Below are positions 9,802 through 44,782 of a stretch of DNA of 64,000 nt, in pieces (within the stretch, counting starts at the first letter, position 1; every line of letters starts with the position of its first letter). A program made the position numbers and the translations under genes. The notes beneath the pieces are model-generated. The model had not been told where the DNA came from and searched no databases. It saw only the letters and a program-made list of their open reading frames with translations. Source of the stretch: Mesostigma viride (taxonomy: Eukaryota; Streptophyta; Mesostigmatophyceae; Mesostigmatales; Mesostigmataceae); the NCBI GenBank assembly GCA_009746045.1, contig RPFO01000065.1, positions 6,030,124-6,094,123 on the forward strand, read 5' to 3'.

Positions 9802-10375
9802 ATGTGGTTCCACCGGCCATTCTTTGGCATGCTGTCCGAGACGGTCAGCCAGTGTCACAACATCCACACCCTGCTGGCAGTGGTCGGTGGCGAGAAGGCC
9901 ATGCCCCACTACCTGGACTTCCACTCACCTGAAGCTGGCGAACAAGCTGCTCAACAACAAGTGGGATGGCGCCCTACTGCCCATCGACAACATCGACGTG
10001 GATGTGATGCCCGGACGCGCTGGGCGGTTCTCGGCTCCGGCACCCACACCACGGTTGAGCGCATCCCATTCAATCAAGGGCAAGGCACGCACACAGGCAC
10101 AGTGCGTGGTGTGCACTGCCACCAACCCCCAGCCCAAGCCTGGGGAGCCTCGCCTTTCTCGCACCCAGTTCTGGTGCCCAGAATGTGACGTGGCCCTGCA
10201 CCGTGAGTGCTTCGCTCGCTTCCATGCCCCAGGCGGGATCCCCGGCTTGGATGACAAGAAGAAGGCCGAGCAGAGGGCCCTGATGCGCCTCACTGAGCGC
10301 AGCGCGGATGGCAGGAAGTGGGTGGCGAGGAGGACCACCCGCGCACAGGCACCTGCAGTGCCGACCAGGCGCTGA
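9802..10375 (+). pseudogene. 3' end of a piggyBac-type transposase (frameshifted)
   Basis: After a likely 3' splice site at 9800-9801 the frame reads MWFHRPFFGML...HYLDFH, then continues one frame over as LKLANKLLNNKW. This matches the end of the piggyBac DDD domain (hydrophobic segment, then HLxFRxxLA). The C-terminal cysteine-rich domain follows (CVVC...FWCPECDVALHRECF), a zinc-binding fold typical of the family. The stop is at 10373-10375. The single frame change near 9925-9935 and the absence of the N-terminal catalytic half show a decayed copy. TTAA-flanked elements at 51473-54506 could be non-autonomous partners of such a transposase, but their ends cannot be compared here. Confidence 0.72.
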
Positions 10376-10968
10376 ACGTGCATCGTGTTGTTTATTCAGG
10401 CCGGTTGTCATTATCAGCACTATGTGCTTGGGATTATGCTAGCATGCTAGCATGTAGAAGTATTTTTAGCTCAGTTAGCGAGTGGGAAGGCCCTCCAACC
10501 ATGTTTTATTGAGGCCTGCAGGCTCGTCCTTGATTTTTTGTGTAAACATGGGTCACTTGGATGGTTACTTGGCATGATAAGGACATTGGAATAATGATAA
10601 CATGCTGGCACAATGCCAGCAAAACTCAGTCCTCTCCAGAGAACTGAGAGTAATAATTGTGCCCAGTACCCTTGCTGAGGTCATATTGGGCCTAGTTTTT
10701 TGCCAACAACTAGAAACAGTGTCCTTTACATGCCTAAAATTTTCTAACATGCACATGGATTTGATTAATTTTCCCCCACTCATTATTACACCAAAAAATT
10801 CAAATTCGCCGAGGGTGTCATATGTCCGAGTAATTTCCAGGTGTTTGGGTCAAGTTTTCACAAACGCAGTATTTTTTCCAGCAAAATGACATCAAATACA
10901 CCCTCGATCCACATCAAAACATTTGGGATGGACCCCCCACCCAGTCGCTACACGCGGTTGAAAAAGGT

Positions 10969-10998
10969 CAACTCAGTCCTCTTTTGAGGACTGAGTTG
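10969..10998. repeat. Perfect 13-bp hairpin
   Basis: CAACTCAGTCCTC, a TTTT loop, then the exact reverse complement. A related but imperfect copy (ACTCAGTCCTCTCCAGAGAA) lies at about 10624-10643. It may belong to the subterminal repeats of the piggyBac remnant. Confidence 0.75.
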
Positions 10999-12100
10999 GG
11001 ACAGACGACGAGTTAAAAACATGCTCATTCTCAGCGATATGTGTTACATACAGATGCTTCCCACGGAGATATGCGCTGGTTGTCTCTATGTTATAATTTG
11101 ATTTAACATAAATTAATTTAAACAACCTAGCCCTTCAACGGCGTTGGATCGCCATGTGTCCAGGAATAGTGTTCTCACTCAATACCTGGCCGACGTTGTA
11201 AGTACGTCGGGAATCTGGAGTGCTTTAATTTCCGGACTCGGGTGAGGTCTGCACGTTGCAACATAAACTGTTGGCGAGTCCAGAAATTGGACCGCTGCAG
11301 GAAGTTATATGATGCAATATGCCCGTAATCTGAGTAGAGAGGTGCTCTAATGGACATGCAGAGGCTGATTGACGCTAGCAAGCCCTCTAACCCGATCCTG
11401 TTGGAGGTGGCGGTGATTGGGTGCCCAGAAAAATTCGTGTGGAAAAATTCAAGGCCCAAAGTAGCAGAAAAAAATGCAGCATTGCGCTGCATCAAGCGGG
11501 CCACGCCCTTCGAGATGGTAGGGAAGTCATGTTTTCCACTACGCGACCGGCGACATGCGCAAGCACAGCTTGTGGCGGTCTCTTCCTAACGCCGCAACTC
11601 CGCACTGGCCATTACGTATATATGCGACCTAGCTTGCACGCCCGCGCGCATTTGTAATTTTTGGCCATTTCCGACAGCGACCTGCCTTCATCCGGAAGCC
11701 ATCGCGGCGTCTGATCATACAGAACAAGGATCCGTATGCATGCGTTACAAAAGAACGGCTATCCGTATCTTTCTCTGGCCTCCGTAGAAATTACCTGCCA
11801 AAGCTAAAGCTAAAGCTAAAGCTAAAGCTAAAGCTAAAGCTTCTGCAAAAACTCTCTAATAAGCTTGCTGTCAGACAAGTGGCCAAGTGGCATGGTAATG
11901 ATTCACCATTGCACCAGCCATGAACCATGTGATTAGGATAACGCAGTAGTTTTAACGACCTGCAGCCGCAAGAGGCAGCGCAATGTGGGGTTGAGTTTCA
12001 TAGCCGAGTCTTTCGAGAGTTCTGGTGAACTCGACGACACAAGTCTAGGGGTTCAATTCCAGGCCCTCACCACTCATAAACCTACCAGACGCCTGCGAGC
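10999..12100. other. Intergenic; one microsatellite
   Basis: No coding signal was seen. A hexamer repeat AAGCTA (about seven copies) lies at 11800-11841. The stretch ends with the presumed 5' untranslated region of the next gene. Confidence 0.5.
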
Positions 12101-13782
12101 ATGGCGCAGCTATTGGTGGCATCGTTGCCGAGCGCGGCTGCTCTGACATTGCGCTCCTCATTTGTGCCATCGCTTGCAAAGAAAGGTAATTTCAACACGT
12201 CAAACGATGCGCTTGTACGCGGAGAAAGTTGGGATGATCTACCTTACGCCTTGTTGTCGTGTACGACGTTAGTTCGCTTTCGAACGACGTGAGTTCGTGT
12301 GCAGGTCTTTCTAATTTCTTCGCTAGCACACCCGTGATGTGCCACCGGTTTTATCTGCAGTATCCCTGAAGCCAGTTGTGCAGAAGGCTTCTTCATCCCG
12401 TGTGACCGGGGCTCGCGCGGATAGCAACACGGAGAAGGCAATCGGTATTGTCTCGCTGGTGTCCGTGCCCGTTGTCTTCGTGTCCGAGTACTACCTGAAG
12501 ACGACCGGCTGCGGCCTTCCTCCCGGCCCTGGAGGTTCTATTGGAGCGATTGGTAAGCAATTGCCGGGAACATGTCATGCTGCAGTCGTGGCTGCAATCG
12601 GTCCTTTTCCTTTCCTTAACGTCAATTCAACACCTTGTGATGGCATCATAATTGATTGCTCTGGCAACGGCTACACTATCGATCTACGTGCTACGGCTGT
12701 TCATTACGCTACAGCCTACAACGGAAGGAGGTGGTGTATATTGATTTATAAAGCTACATCCGCTCTGCGATGATGCCGGTCGACCCAGTGCGCTAACCTT
12801 CGTCTCCCTCTACGATCTTGTCTCCTTCACCCGAATTGCATCCCTGCCACGTTGTTCTGACATCATGACATCGGGCGGGCACACACGTCCCTCGCTTGGG
12901 GCGGCAGAGGGAATCAGGTGCGTGGATGTCATGAGCAGAGACAAGTAGGATGTGCACAGAAGAAAAAGGAAAGAAAAACTTTTTTCGCTAGAAGTAAGGA
13001 CAGTATTGGTAAGAATTCTTTTGCACAGCACTCTTTTGCACAGTGACCCATTGGCACGGCAATTGAAATGCTTTTGCAATGCACTTTGACACCACCACTG
13101 TTAGCTTTGTTGTTGGCTGCTGCTCTCCTGTTAGCTTGATTTCAAGAAGACAACTCTGTTTCGCCCACCAACTCCGCTGGTAGTCCTTGCACGGTACTAA
13201 TGGTACGACCCCTGTTCTGCTAATGTTCGGTGAAGCGCACAAGGATTGCGCACCGCTGAGCTTGCGTCGGTTACACTGGCCTTGTCCAAGCATTTGGGGC
13301 TGAAAAGGAGTTACCATTCAATCCCAGGTATCTCACCATTCTCCCCCTTGTTTCCTTCACTCCATCACTGTCAGCATGCGGGCATCCTGCCATTCAGCCA
13401 GCCGTGCACACACATGCACACAACCGTTGCTGTGGACATTTAGTTAGACATGCACAACCGGAGTGAGTGTTTGCAAGCGAGGGTTGTCCTCGTTGGTCGC
13501 TGAATAGATCGATGATGGCTAACCTTGGAAATTCCTTTTTGCCCATTGGCATCACCCGCAACTTCATGCAGCTACCTGGTTGTTGCCGGACTCGTGGGGT
13601 GGTCCATCATCACCAAGATCCAGACTGGCAAGGGCTTGCCTGCAGGCCCCAATGGACTCCTGGGCGCGGCTGAAGGGCTGGCGTACCTCGCGGTGCTGGC
13701 GGGAATCATCGTCCTGGCCCTGCAATACTCTGAGTACGGATACATCCCGAGCGCACTGCCGGACGCCAAGTGCTTCGGATAA
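12101..13782 (+). CDS. Chloroplast-targeted membrane protein with duplicated LPxGPxG segment
   Basis: Proposed exons are 12101-12185, 12361-12552, 12908-12917 and 13572-13782, giving 165 residues in continuous phase. The first 50 or so residues are Ser/Ala/Arg-rich, like a chloroplast transit peptide. The mature part has a hydrophobic span (SLVSVPVVFVSEYYL) and then two copies of one unit: LPPGPGGSIGAIEGISYLVV and LPAGPNGLLGAAEGLAYLAV, each leading into a membrane span. The 10-nt third exon AGGGAATCAG supplies E-G-I-S at the centre of the first copy; its match to EGLAY in the second copy supports it. I recall similar plant and green-algal plastid proteins of unknown role but cannot name one. 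A thylakoid or envelope location is inferred. Confidence 0.85.
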
Positions 13783-15264
13783 GTGCTTGCTCAAGAGTGC
13801 ACCTCACTGTGCATCTTAAAATCTACAATAAGGTTACCTGCATGTTCTTGCATACATGGAATGACATGCTGTCCTGAAAGTATCAAGGAGACAACCAGCG
13901 CAGGCCAGAAATCGGGAGAATCCGGACCATGGTAGCTCGAGCCTGCCGTTATCTTGTCCGCGTGTTCGAGTCGTTCCTGAAAGTATAGATAGTTGAAAGA
14001 ATGATGGTTGTCTAAGAAAAAGAACAAAACCAAAAGGGAATTATGAAATGATAGGAATACATGTCACAAAGCTGATGGTGGTTTTTGTACATGGTATACG
14101 CGGCCTGGTGTAAATGCTTAGAACTTGCAAAGCTGCCCTGTTAACTGAAGTTTAAGTTGCATGCGCTCCTGTTGGGGTGTCGGGGAGCACAACAATACAT
14201 TATCAGCGCTTACCATCCATTGTTGCTACGTAACAAAGTTGTCTCACTTAAAATAACAAAGAGGGCAGAGACACCCATCTGGATCTCTCACTGCCAATTG
14301 AAGGCAGGCCACAGGTGCAATAAATAAATACTCACCAGGAGAGCCTGGACAGACCTGCATCTACTGTGGGTGCAATAAGATCGACCTGAGGTCAGCGAAT
14401 GTGTCCGTTTGCTGCAGCGCTTGTCAGTGTCAATCGTGTAGGCTGACGTGATTGAGGAGGACTTGAAGCCCAGCGGCCCCCGATTCCCGAGATGGCTGCA
14501 TGGTGTAATGGGTTTCAGCCTGCAGGCGGAAACTTTCTTCTTGGAGAATAGAGCGGAGCCTGGGGGCGGCGCATCAAGGGTGGGGGGATCACGGAGGGGG
14601 AGGGGGGGAGGCTTTCAGCTCAGTGTCCGGGCGGCCGAGGAGTGAGCACATCGTCCACCGTGTCCGATTGCAGCTGTGGCATGCCTCTGGCATGAAGGAG
14701 AAAGGGGGTCTCTTCCCTTTCTTCCTGTTGTGCACATTATTACATGGAGGCACGCCAGATAGCTCCCCTAGGGCAGCGTCCTGCTGCCTAGATAGATGTT
14801 GTAGTTAGAATGCTGTTAGATAGATGTAGTACGTAGCCACTGTAGATAGATTAGACCGGTCGGACTGTTTGCACCCATCCATCCATCCATCGGGGTTCAT
14901 GCTCCGTGACTCCCCAACGGGAGCACGAGTCTAATTAATTAATTAATTACATGGATTAAAAGCACTTCGGTGCTCCGTGACTCCCCAACGGGATCGAGCA
15001 CGAGTTTAATTAATTAATTTATTAATTAATATGCAGGCGCTGGCACGCTTGTCAAGAAACGCGGCATGCCATGCATCCCAGATCTTGACACCGGCATCCA
15101 GCATTGGCATGTTTGATGTTTCAGTGCGTACGACTTCACTATAATATGCAGACTGATCGCCAGATCGATCAAGCCCTGATGCTGGTTGCCTTGATTTTTT
15201 TATAAAGAGAAAAGTCCACGCATTCAGTATCGTCAGACCTTCAGCAAGTCATATTCTTGGTTGG
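13783..15264. other. Intergenic with short direct repeats
   Basis: No gene was seen. A unit GCTCCGTGACTCCCCAACGG followed by a TTAA/AATT run occurs twice (about 14901-14950 and 14971-15030), and CATC tetramers lie at 14876-14891. Confidence 0.5.
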
Positions 15265-24314
<9,050 letters not shown>

Positions 24315-27300
24315 CTGGGACAAGGCGACGAGGTGACGATGTGCCCCACATTCGGGACGCGCATGCAATGGGGCGACAGGTTCAAACGATGCTATGAGGA
24401 TGACCGGTTAGTGCTATGATTGACAGCCTGCCGAGAGCAGATAGCGAACACAGACAGTGACAGATGCCAGTAACGGAAAACAGACGGTAACGAATGCATT
24501 TACCAGAGTGCTGACAGTGATGCAACAGGTTGAAGATGATGGCTTTTGCTTCACACGATGGCAATCGAAATGCAATATAGAGGCATATTCATGATGCATT
24601 ACATTGTAAAGGCAGGTCGCCTGCCTGGCTCTGACCAAAAGGGCATACATTGATTTCAAGGGGCCCATGCTCACAGCATCAGAGGAGGTAACAATCGCCA
24701 CCATTCAGTGTGTGCTTATTGTCAACCGTCTGCCTGCCTCAGGAAAACTTGGGCCGCGCCAGTTCGTCGGAGCGTGTTCGGTGTATGCAATTTCGCAGGG
24801 CCATCAGGACGCGGATGCCTGAGATTATGTCTTGACGTACGGATAAAGGTGGCCGTGCCCACGATTCTGGTGGCGAGGACTACTGGAGAGCGACCGAGGC
24901 TAGCATATTACTATGGATACACTCCTCTACGCCGCTCCTTGTCGATCTCGTGTTAACCCCACGTGTCGGCTTCCCATGGACGTTAGAGCACCTGCGTCCT
25001 GAAGACACAATGAGACCAAATGCTAGATGAAGGGCCACTTACTCTTCCTCGCTTGGCTGGAAACCTTCTCGATACCTGTTGAAGCCGTCTGCGAAATGAG
25101 GGCAATGTGCGAACATAAGCGAACCGGAATTGAGGGTGCTGCATGCAAAACGTCGCGGCGAAGAATCCGCGGGAAAAAGCACGGAGCGTGCAACTCACCC
25201 GCAGGATTCAAGCGGTTCCTTTCTGCCAGACCCATTGCAACTACAACTTGCAAGTGTGATACAGACAGAAATCCGAGGGGGTCTCCTTCAAGACAAACGT
25301 GCCCACGAAGAGCTGTTACTTGTGTTCTTTTTGTCTTAAGGAATGCCGCTTTTTCCTTCAATGGTTGGTGCGCGAAAGCACGAATCCCCAGGACAAGGCC
25401 ACGTCTCCTGCGCTATGGGTTGTATATGAAATGGCGGATAAAATCCATGGAGAATCTCCAATGGTCGCGGACGTCGACAGCACAGGTACGAATCCGGCCT
25501 TCGACAGAGGGCCTTCAGTTCAGTTCAGTTTGGATCCCACGCCGGTCATAGCCCGGGCAGACACAGAGGGCATTAGATAATTGGGCTACGCTGACGTTGT
25601 GTGTCGACATTTTTCGATGCGCTCGCCTTTCAGGTATGCCTCCGCGTGGCGTGATGTTCAAGTATTATCATGAATGAATTCATGATTGTGCCAGCACAAT
25701 GGCCTCCTGTGGTCACAGTGTGTGGGCTGTGGACCTGTGGTCGTCTCCTGTGATCGATCTACAGTCATTACCGCGTCAAGTTGCGACGCCGAAGTTTGGG
25801 CGGCGACCGCAACTTAAGCATCGGTGCCATCGCAACTTAACGCTGCAATAATTGCTCAATTTGTATGTGTCAGGCCATTTTTGGCCGCGCAGGAGGCCAC
25901 TTTTTGCGGAGTCCGGACCACTCCATGTGGCTTTAGGCGGCAAAATACGCAAGTCCACTGGCGCGCATATACGTCCCCACCTCCTGGCAATCATCATGAC
26001 AAGCGCGAATGCAACCTTGCAATTCCAACTAATTTGCAGCTTGCCAGCGGACTGCGGTACATAGCCCGGCGGCACGTAATTGATGCCGGCAAGGCACACA
26101 TGACGGCGGCATTCAGTTTGTGGTATCAGTCAGTAAAACCGGCGGCACAAGCACTGACCCGGCTGACTGGCACGCACTGTGTGGCTGGCTGGCTGCACCG
26201 GGCGGGCGGCCGGTATTGCGGCAGCCCGCCTTTGTCACAAAATCATGAGAAGATACTTGGTATCCTGCTGGTATAGAAAAACAGGAAAATGGACTTCGGG
26301 CGGCTTTGATCGGCATGCTCACTGCAGCTGGATCGGGCTTCACGAGAGTTGTCGAATGCCGTCATATAGAAGTCCTCCGAGAAGGAGGAGGGGGTGGGAT
26401 GCTAGCCTAATTCTACCGTTAAGTTGCGTTACCGCATTAAGTTGCGACGCCGAATTTTAGGCGTCGATCGCAACTCAAGGCGGTAATGGCTGTATAGATA
26501 ACGAGTTGTACATCTCCGTTGGCGCGGAACTGAAGTGCCGGCGGGACCAATCAATTTAAACCTGCGGTTGCCCGTGCGTTAGTAGTTAGTACAGGTCAGC
26601 TACACAGACGGCGCGGCATTAATTTTTCTCGTTACCTAGTGCGGACCCGGGTGTACTCGTTCAGTTGCGTAGAAGGTGCACACTTCAGGATAATAATAAT
26701 GAGGATATGACTGTATTTTAGATCGTCTAGTTGGTTTTTCGGATGCAAGGATCTAGCCACATTGACCGGTGGTCAATGTGGCACTACTGGACCGACTCAA
26801 CGACGGCGGCGGGCGCGCCTGCATCATACAGGGGACTCCGTCCCCCATAACTGCGTCACGTGAGCATAAGCCCTCAGGGAAATGAATATGGGATGGGTTG
26901 GATGGATGTAGCTAAGTCTAGTTCCTAGTTACACGGTTGCATAATGGCCTAAATAGTATACCGAGACGCTTGCTTCACGGGCTTTACCTGCTGGATACCT
27001 GCTGAATACATACAAACAAAAACCGATTCACATCATGCATGGTTTACGAAAGTGCAAAACATTCTAAGAGAATTACCAAGACCCCAGACTGTTGGAAACC
27101 GAACCCTAGAATTTGACGGACCAATATCTGTTGGGATATATAGTAAGCGTAGTTGTCTCACGCATTGGGTCGGCAATCTACATAGAAAATATTCAATGCA
27201 TGCTGAACGCCTCTCTTGTAATGTCATTGCCATAATTGGAATGGTGAGGTGGACTTTGGACAGTGCCATTTGTCTCCCATAGACCCTATTACCTTCCAGC

Positions 27301-27481
27301 CTATGTCTGATCGCCGAGTTGGAACCATGCTGCCAAGTACGACCCCAGTTTGAGAATTTAGAGATATGAGGACCTGTTGTCTCCTTGATCTCAGAACCTT
27401 CACAAACAGAAAAAGGGCTATGAACTTCCAAACACACAGCGATTTTTGAATGGCCGGCACTTTGCAAGTATGCCATGACCA
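24315..27481. other. No gene recognised; probable 5' exons of the tweety-like gene and a palindromic element
   Basis: The N-terminal exons of the tweety-like gene should lie here on the minus strand, but I could not place them. An element with palindromic ends occupies 25767-26489. Confidence 0.4.
25767..26489. mobile_element. MITE-like element with hairpin ends
   Basis: Each end (25767-25816 and 26428-26489) contains an imperfect palindrome built on TTGCGACGCCGAA, with TTACCGC outside it. Both ends carry the same motif, about 0.6 kb apart with no coding frame between. This fits a non-autonomous DNA element, but no target duplication could be fixed. Confidence 0.45.
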
Positions 27482-41391
<13,910 letters not shown>

Positions 41392-42467
41392 CTGTATGGC
41401 CAATGAGTCGGGTACAAAAAGATGCAGGTCAGCAGCTAACGCGCTGTCCTGTCATGGAAAGGGCGCTGCAAAAATGGACGAGTACGTGTCATGCAACGGC
41501 CGCCATTGGAAACCGGTGAAGCATATCCGTGCGTGCATCAAGTTGTCAACAACTGTTCCATTGATGTCTTAAAAGCGCACCTAAGGGCTACGATCATGTG
41601 CAGGAGCAAACTTGCCAGAGATGGTGAAGCGCCGCAAGCTTTGGGCACCAAGACAAATCGGTGCGCCTTGTCAAGGGCCTAATAATCGTGGACCGAATTC
41701 TGGCCATTACACGCTTTATACACGTCCTTGCACTGCTTGTCAAGAGTTCGAGTATGGCTCATACAGTTTTGTTGGACCCACCGATATGGTGGCGAGCACT
41801 ACACAACTCGTGTTTTTCTGTAGAAGCGGATAAGTATAGACAAATATGGACAAATATGGATAAGCAGTGTCAAGCACCAGGTCAGACGTACGTTTATCGA
41901 GCGGGGCGGGCAAACCTGCGAACCCCATCACGGAATTGTAAAATTATTACACATTTCGTGTGTCATCAGTCAGTTCAGTCCGTCACTCACTCAGTTGGAT
42001 CCCGATTCTCGCGCCACATTTCGTGTCTACCGGTACATAAGTTCAGTAAAAGCCTAAAAGGTATAAACACTAAGTACTGTAAACTGTAAAGTGTAAACAC
42101 CCGGGCCACCTTAATTGCATAACTTCTGGCATTCGCAGGACTGGGCCGATTGTCATGGTGAAGGACGGATTTGGAATCAGCGACATTGACTTCAGCATCT
42201 GGTCAGCATGGTAAAAATTTTGTCGGGACCGTTTTGGTACGTTTTGGGGAGGGTAGGGGGGGTGGTGGCGGGGGTGCAAAGTTGGGTTAAGGGCCACCCC
42301 TATTTTTTAGCAGGAAAAACCATGGGGGAAAGCAAGGGGGAAAGCCTGATTTACCCGGAAAGTTACAAAACTCAAGAGAGTTTTTAAAAAATCATCCAGG
42401 GGCCGGGAAGCTGGGGAAGGGCAAGGTCAGCCCGAACTTCCCGGAATCTCTCGAGTAGGACTTCTTA
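41392..42467. other. Intergenic, no gene recognised
   Basis: The promoter and first exon of alanine aminotransferase are expected here on the minus strand but could not be placed. Confidence 0.4.
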
Positions 42468-43526
42468 CTGGCTGTCCGCGACACTCCCGGAGCTAGTGTA
42501 TACAGGGGGGGGGGGGGGTAGCCCCCCCCCCCCCCCCCCCCCAAAACGGGGGGGGGGGGGGTAAGGGGTTGGCCCCCCCCCCCCCCCCCCCAAGAAAATG
42601 GGGGGGGGGGGGTTAGGGGTTTTTGGATGCAGACCCCCCCCCCCCCCTCCCTGAAATATCAAGTCGGTAACGTGCGTGTTTGCAACTTGCCCGTTGAAAC
42701 TCTACGGCGGAGCCAATTTTCGGAAGAACCTCACCCTTATGCTTGCAAATTCGGGACAAATTCGGTGGATGTATGTATGGATGTATGTATGTATGGATGG
42801 ATTGACGGATTTCAGTTTCATCCCCTATTCCTATGTTTTCTCACGTGTACGGCCTTATAAGCTTCGCCAATTCTGGCGAACCTGACGGTTCTTCCGAAAA
42901 TTGGCTCCGCCTGATAAATATTTTCCGGGTAAATGGGTATTTTTTATTAACCAATAGCGGAATATCGGTAGGTTAAGAGGTACCACGTATCGACCAGCTG
43001 GTTACCCACTGAGGGTAGTGTGATAGGTGAAAGGTTTAGAACGGGAGCATTATGTGACCAGGGGAGCCAAGTGACGCGCGTAAGGTCACCGTGAGGAATG
43101 CAAGTAAACACCCTGTTGCGTCCCAGGTATAAATATTACTCCTTTCCCCTCCCCTAAACCCTTCTTCCCTTCATCATGATTTGCAGCAACTCAATACGAT
43201 TCAGTCCAGTCTCTCTTTGTGCCCCTACGTGGCATTTTCGCTTAGTATTCCTTACTTCTCAGAGGCCGCTCCCCCCCCCCCGCGCCACTTCCCCTGCGTT
43301 TTGCCACCGGAACTACCCGCGCCCCACCGGAACTACCCGCGCCCAAGCAGAGAGTTGTTTTTTAATACACTTAAGGATATATAAATTTTTGGGGGGCCGA
43401 CCCCCCCCCCCCCCCCCCAAAACTGGGGGGGGGGGTCGGGGGTCAAGACCCCCCCCCCCCCCACCCCAGAAAATGCCCCCCCGGGGGGTGGTATACACTA
43501 GCTCCGGGAGTGTCGCGGACAGCCAG
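42468..43526. mobile_element. 1.06-kb element with perfect 36-bp inverted ends and poly-G/poly-C blocks
   Basis: Bases 42468-42503 are exactly reverse-complementary to 43491-43526. Just inside each arm lie alternating runs of ten or more G and up to about 17 C (42505-42650 and 43393-43480). No coding frame is supported. The ends look like those of a non-autonomous DNA transposon, but no target duplication is evident. Homopolymer lengths are likely inexact in any assembly. Confidence 0.6.
42706..42911. repeat. Perfect 25-bp inverted repeat
   Basis: Bases 42706-42730 are exactly reverse-complementary to 42887-42911, with 156 bp between them, nested inside the larger inverted-repeat element. 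The spacer contains a GTAT/GGAT microsatellite. Confidence 0.9.
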
Positions 43527-44782
43527 CTAAGGAGTTTCCCAATCCTAACGGGTTGGGCGTCTGCGGTACGTGACGTCAAGTGGTCAACCACGTCATTCAT
43601 CGTAGTTACTCATTGCGTGGCTTTATGTGACGCTTTACGTGAGAAAACGAGCCATGCCGCCTGCATGCCGTGTCAGTTCCGTTCAACATATGTTCTCTAT
43701 TTTTAGTTTCCATGCCAGAATATGCTGAATATGTGACGTGAAGTGACGTAACAATCCCAGTCAGTCAGCCTGTCAGCTTATTCCCACGCCGCACAATACC
43801 AGTGCGGGAATGTCGGTAGATACGGGGCAGATACGGTATACTGGACTCTAGGCTTTAGGAAATCCCACCCAGCAGGATTGCTGACTATTGCCAACTGACT
43901 GACTGACTGACGGACTGCCAAAATCAAAAATGCGACATTTAGGGCTGCTGTTAATCTTTTACCGGCCCTCGCACCAGTAGACTCTCTGCGGCCCATGTGC
44001 GGCGTGGGAAACAACTGAACTGAACTGAACTGTTCACCTTTTAGGCTGTTCATCTTCTCCGGTACTGCCGTCATCTTCCGCAACTTTAGTCGGATAAGAT
44101 ATCTGATCTGGTGCAGGCAGTTCTTCCACTGGCTCGCTTGGTCACGAGTGGGCCCAACAAAACTAAACTAGTTTCTTAAACCTTTCGAAGACTTTATCGA
44201 AAAAGTTTATTCGCATGATGGTTGTATATGTATGTATGTGTAATTTCACGCTCAATAATTCCAAAGCTTTGCGTCCCGGCCCCGATTCGCGAATGGCGAC
44301 CAAGGGTGATGTTGCAGTGGTGCAGCCCAAGCGGTGGGAATCGCCTAAACGCTGAGCGAGACAGTGAAGTCCTGAGTCCTGACAGCTCGATCAACGCGTG
44401 AAAGAATACCCGCACGTTTCAACTGCAGGCACGGCATCAACCAAGTATTATCAAGTAGTTGTAAGATATCCCGCTTGCCGTGACAACAGTTTTCAGCCCG
44501 CTTAGCCAATTCCAGGTCAATCCAAATCTAAAAAGTGTTAAAAAAGTGTTACCATGCTACGGAACTGATCAGGCACGCCGCTCCACGCCGCGCCTCTGCC
44601 GGAAGGAGTATCCCGGCTCGAACCGGCGGTTTTGCAGAAGGCTTGGGCAAATCGCGCTCTCCGATGCCCGATCAGCCCACTTTACACGCAAGCGACCTTA
44701 TTTCCCGGATAGATATCTGATGGCCGCTGCAAAATCGGAGCGGTGAGCTACGCGAAGCCTACCGATCGAGTGGGCAGTGGCC
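43527..44782. other. Intergenic upstream of channelrhodopsin
   Basis: No gene was seen. This contains the presumed promoter and 5' untranslated region of the channelrhodopsin gene; no clear TATA box was chosen. Short ACTGA and GACT repeats occur at 43900-44035. Confidence 0.4.

Noticed and set aside
12000-12075. tRNA-like sequence with GGTTCAATTCC
   Set aside because: The T stem does not pair and no matching acceptor or anticodon arm is seen; it lies in a likely 5' untranslated region.
44600-44640. B-box-like GGTTCGAGCC on the minus strand
   Set aside because: No cloverleaf could be drawn around it.
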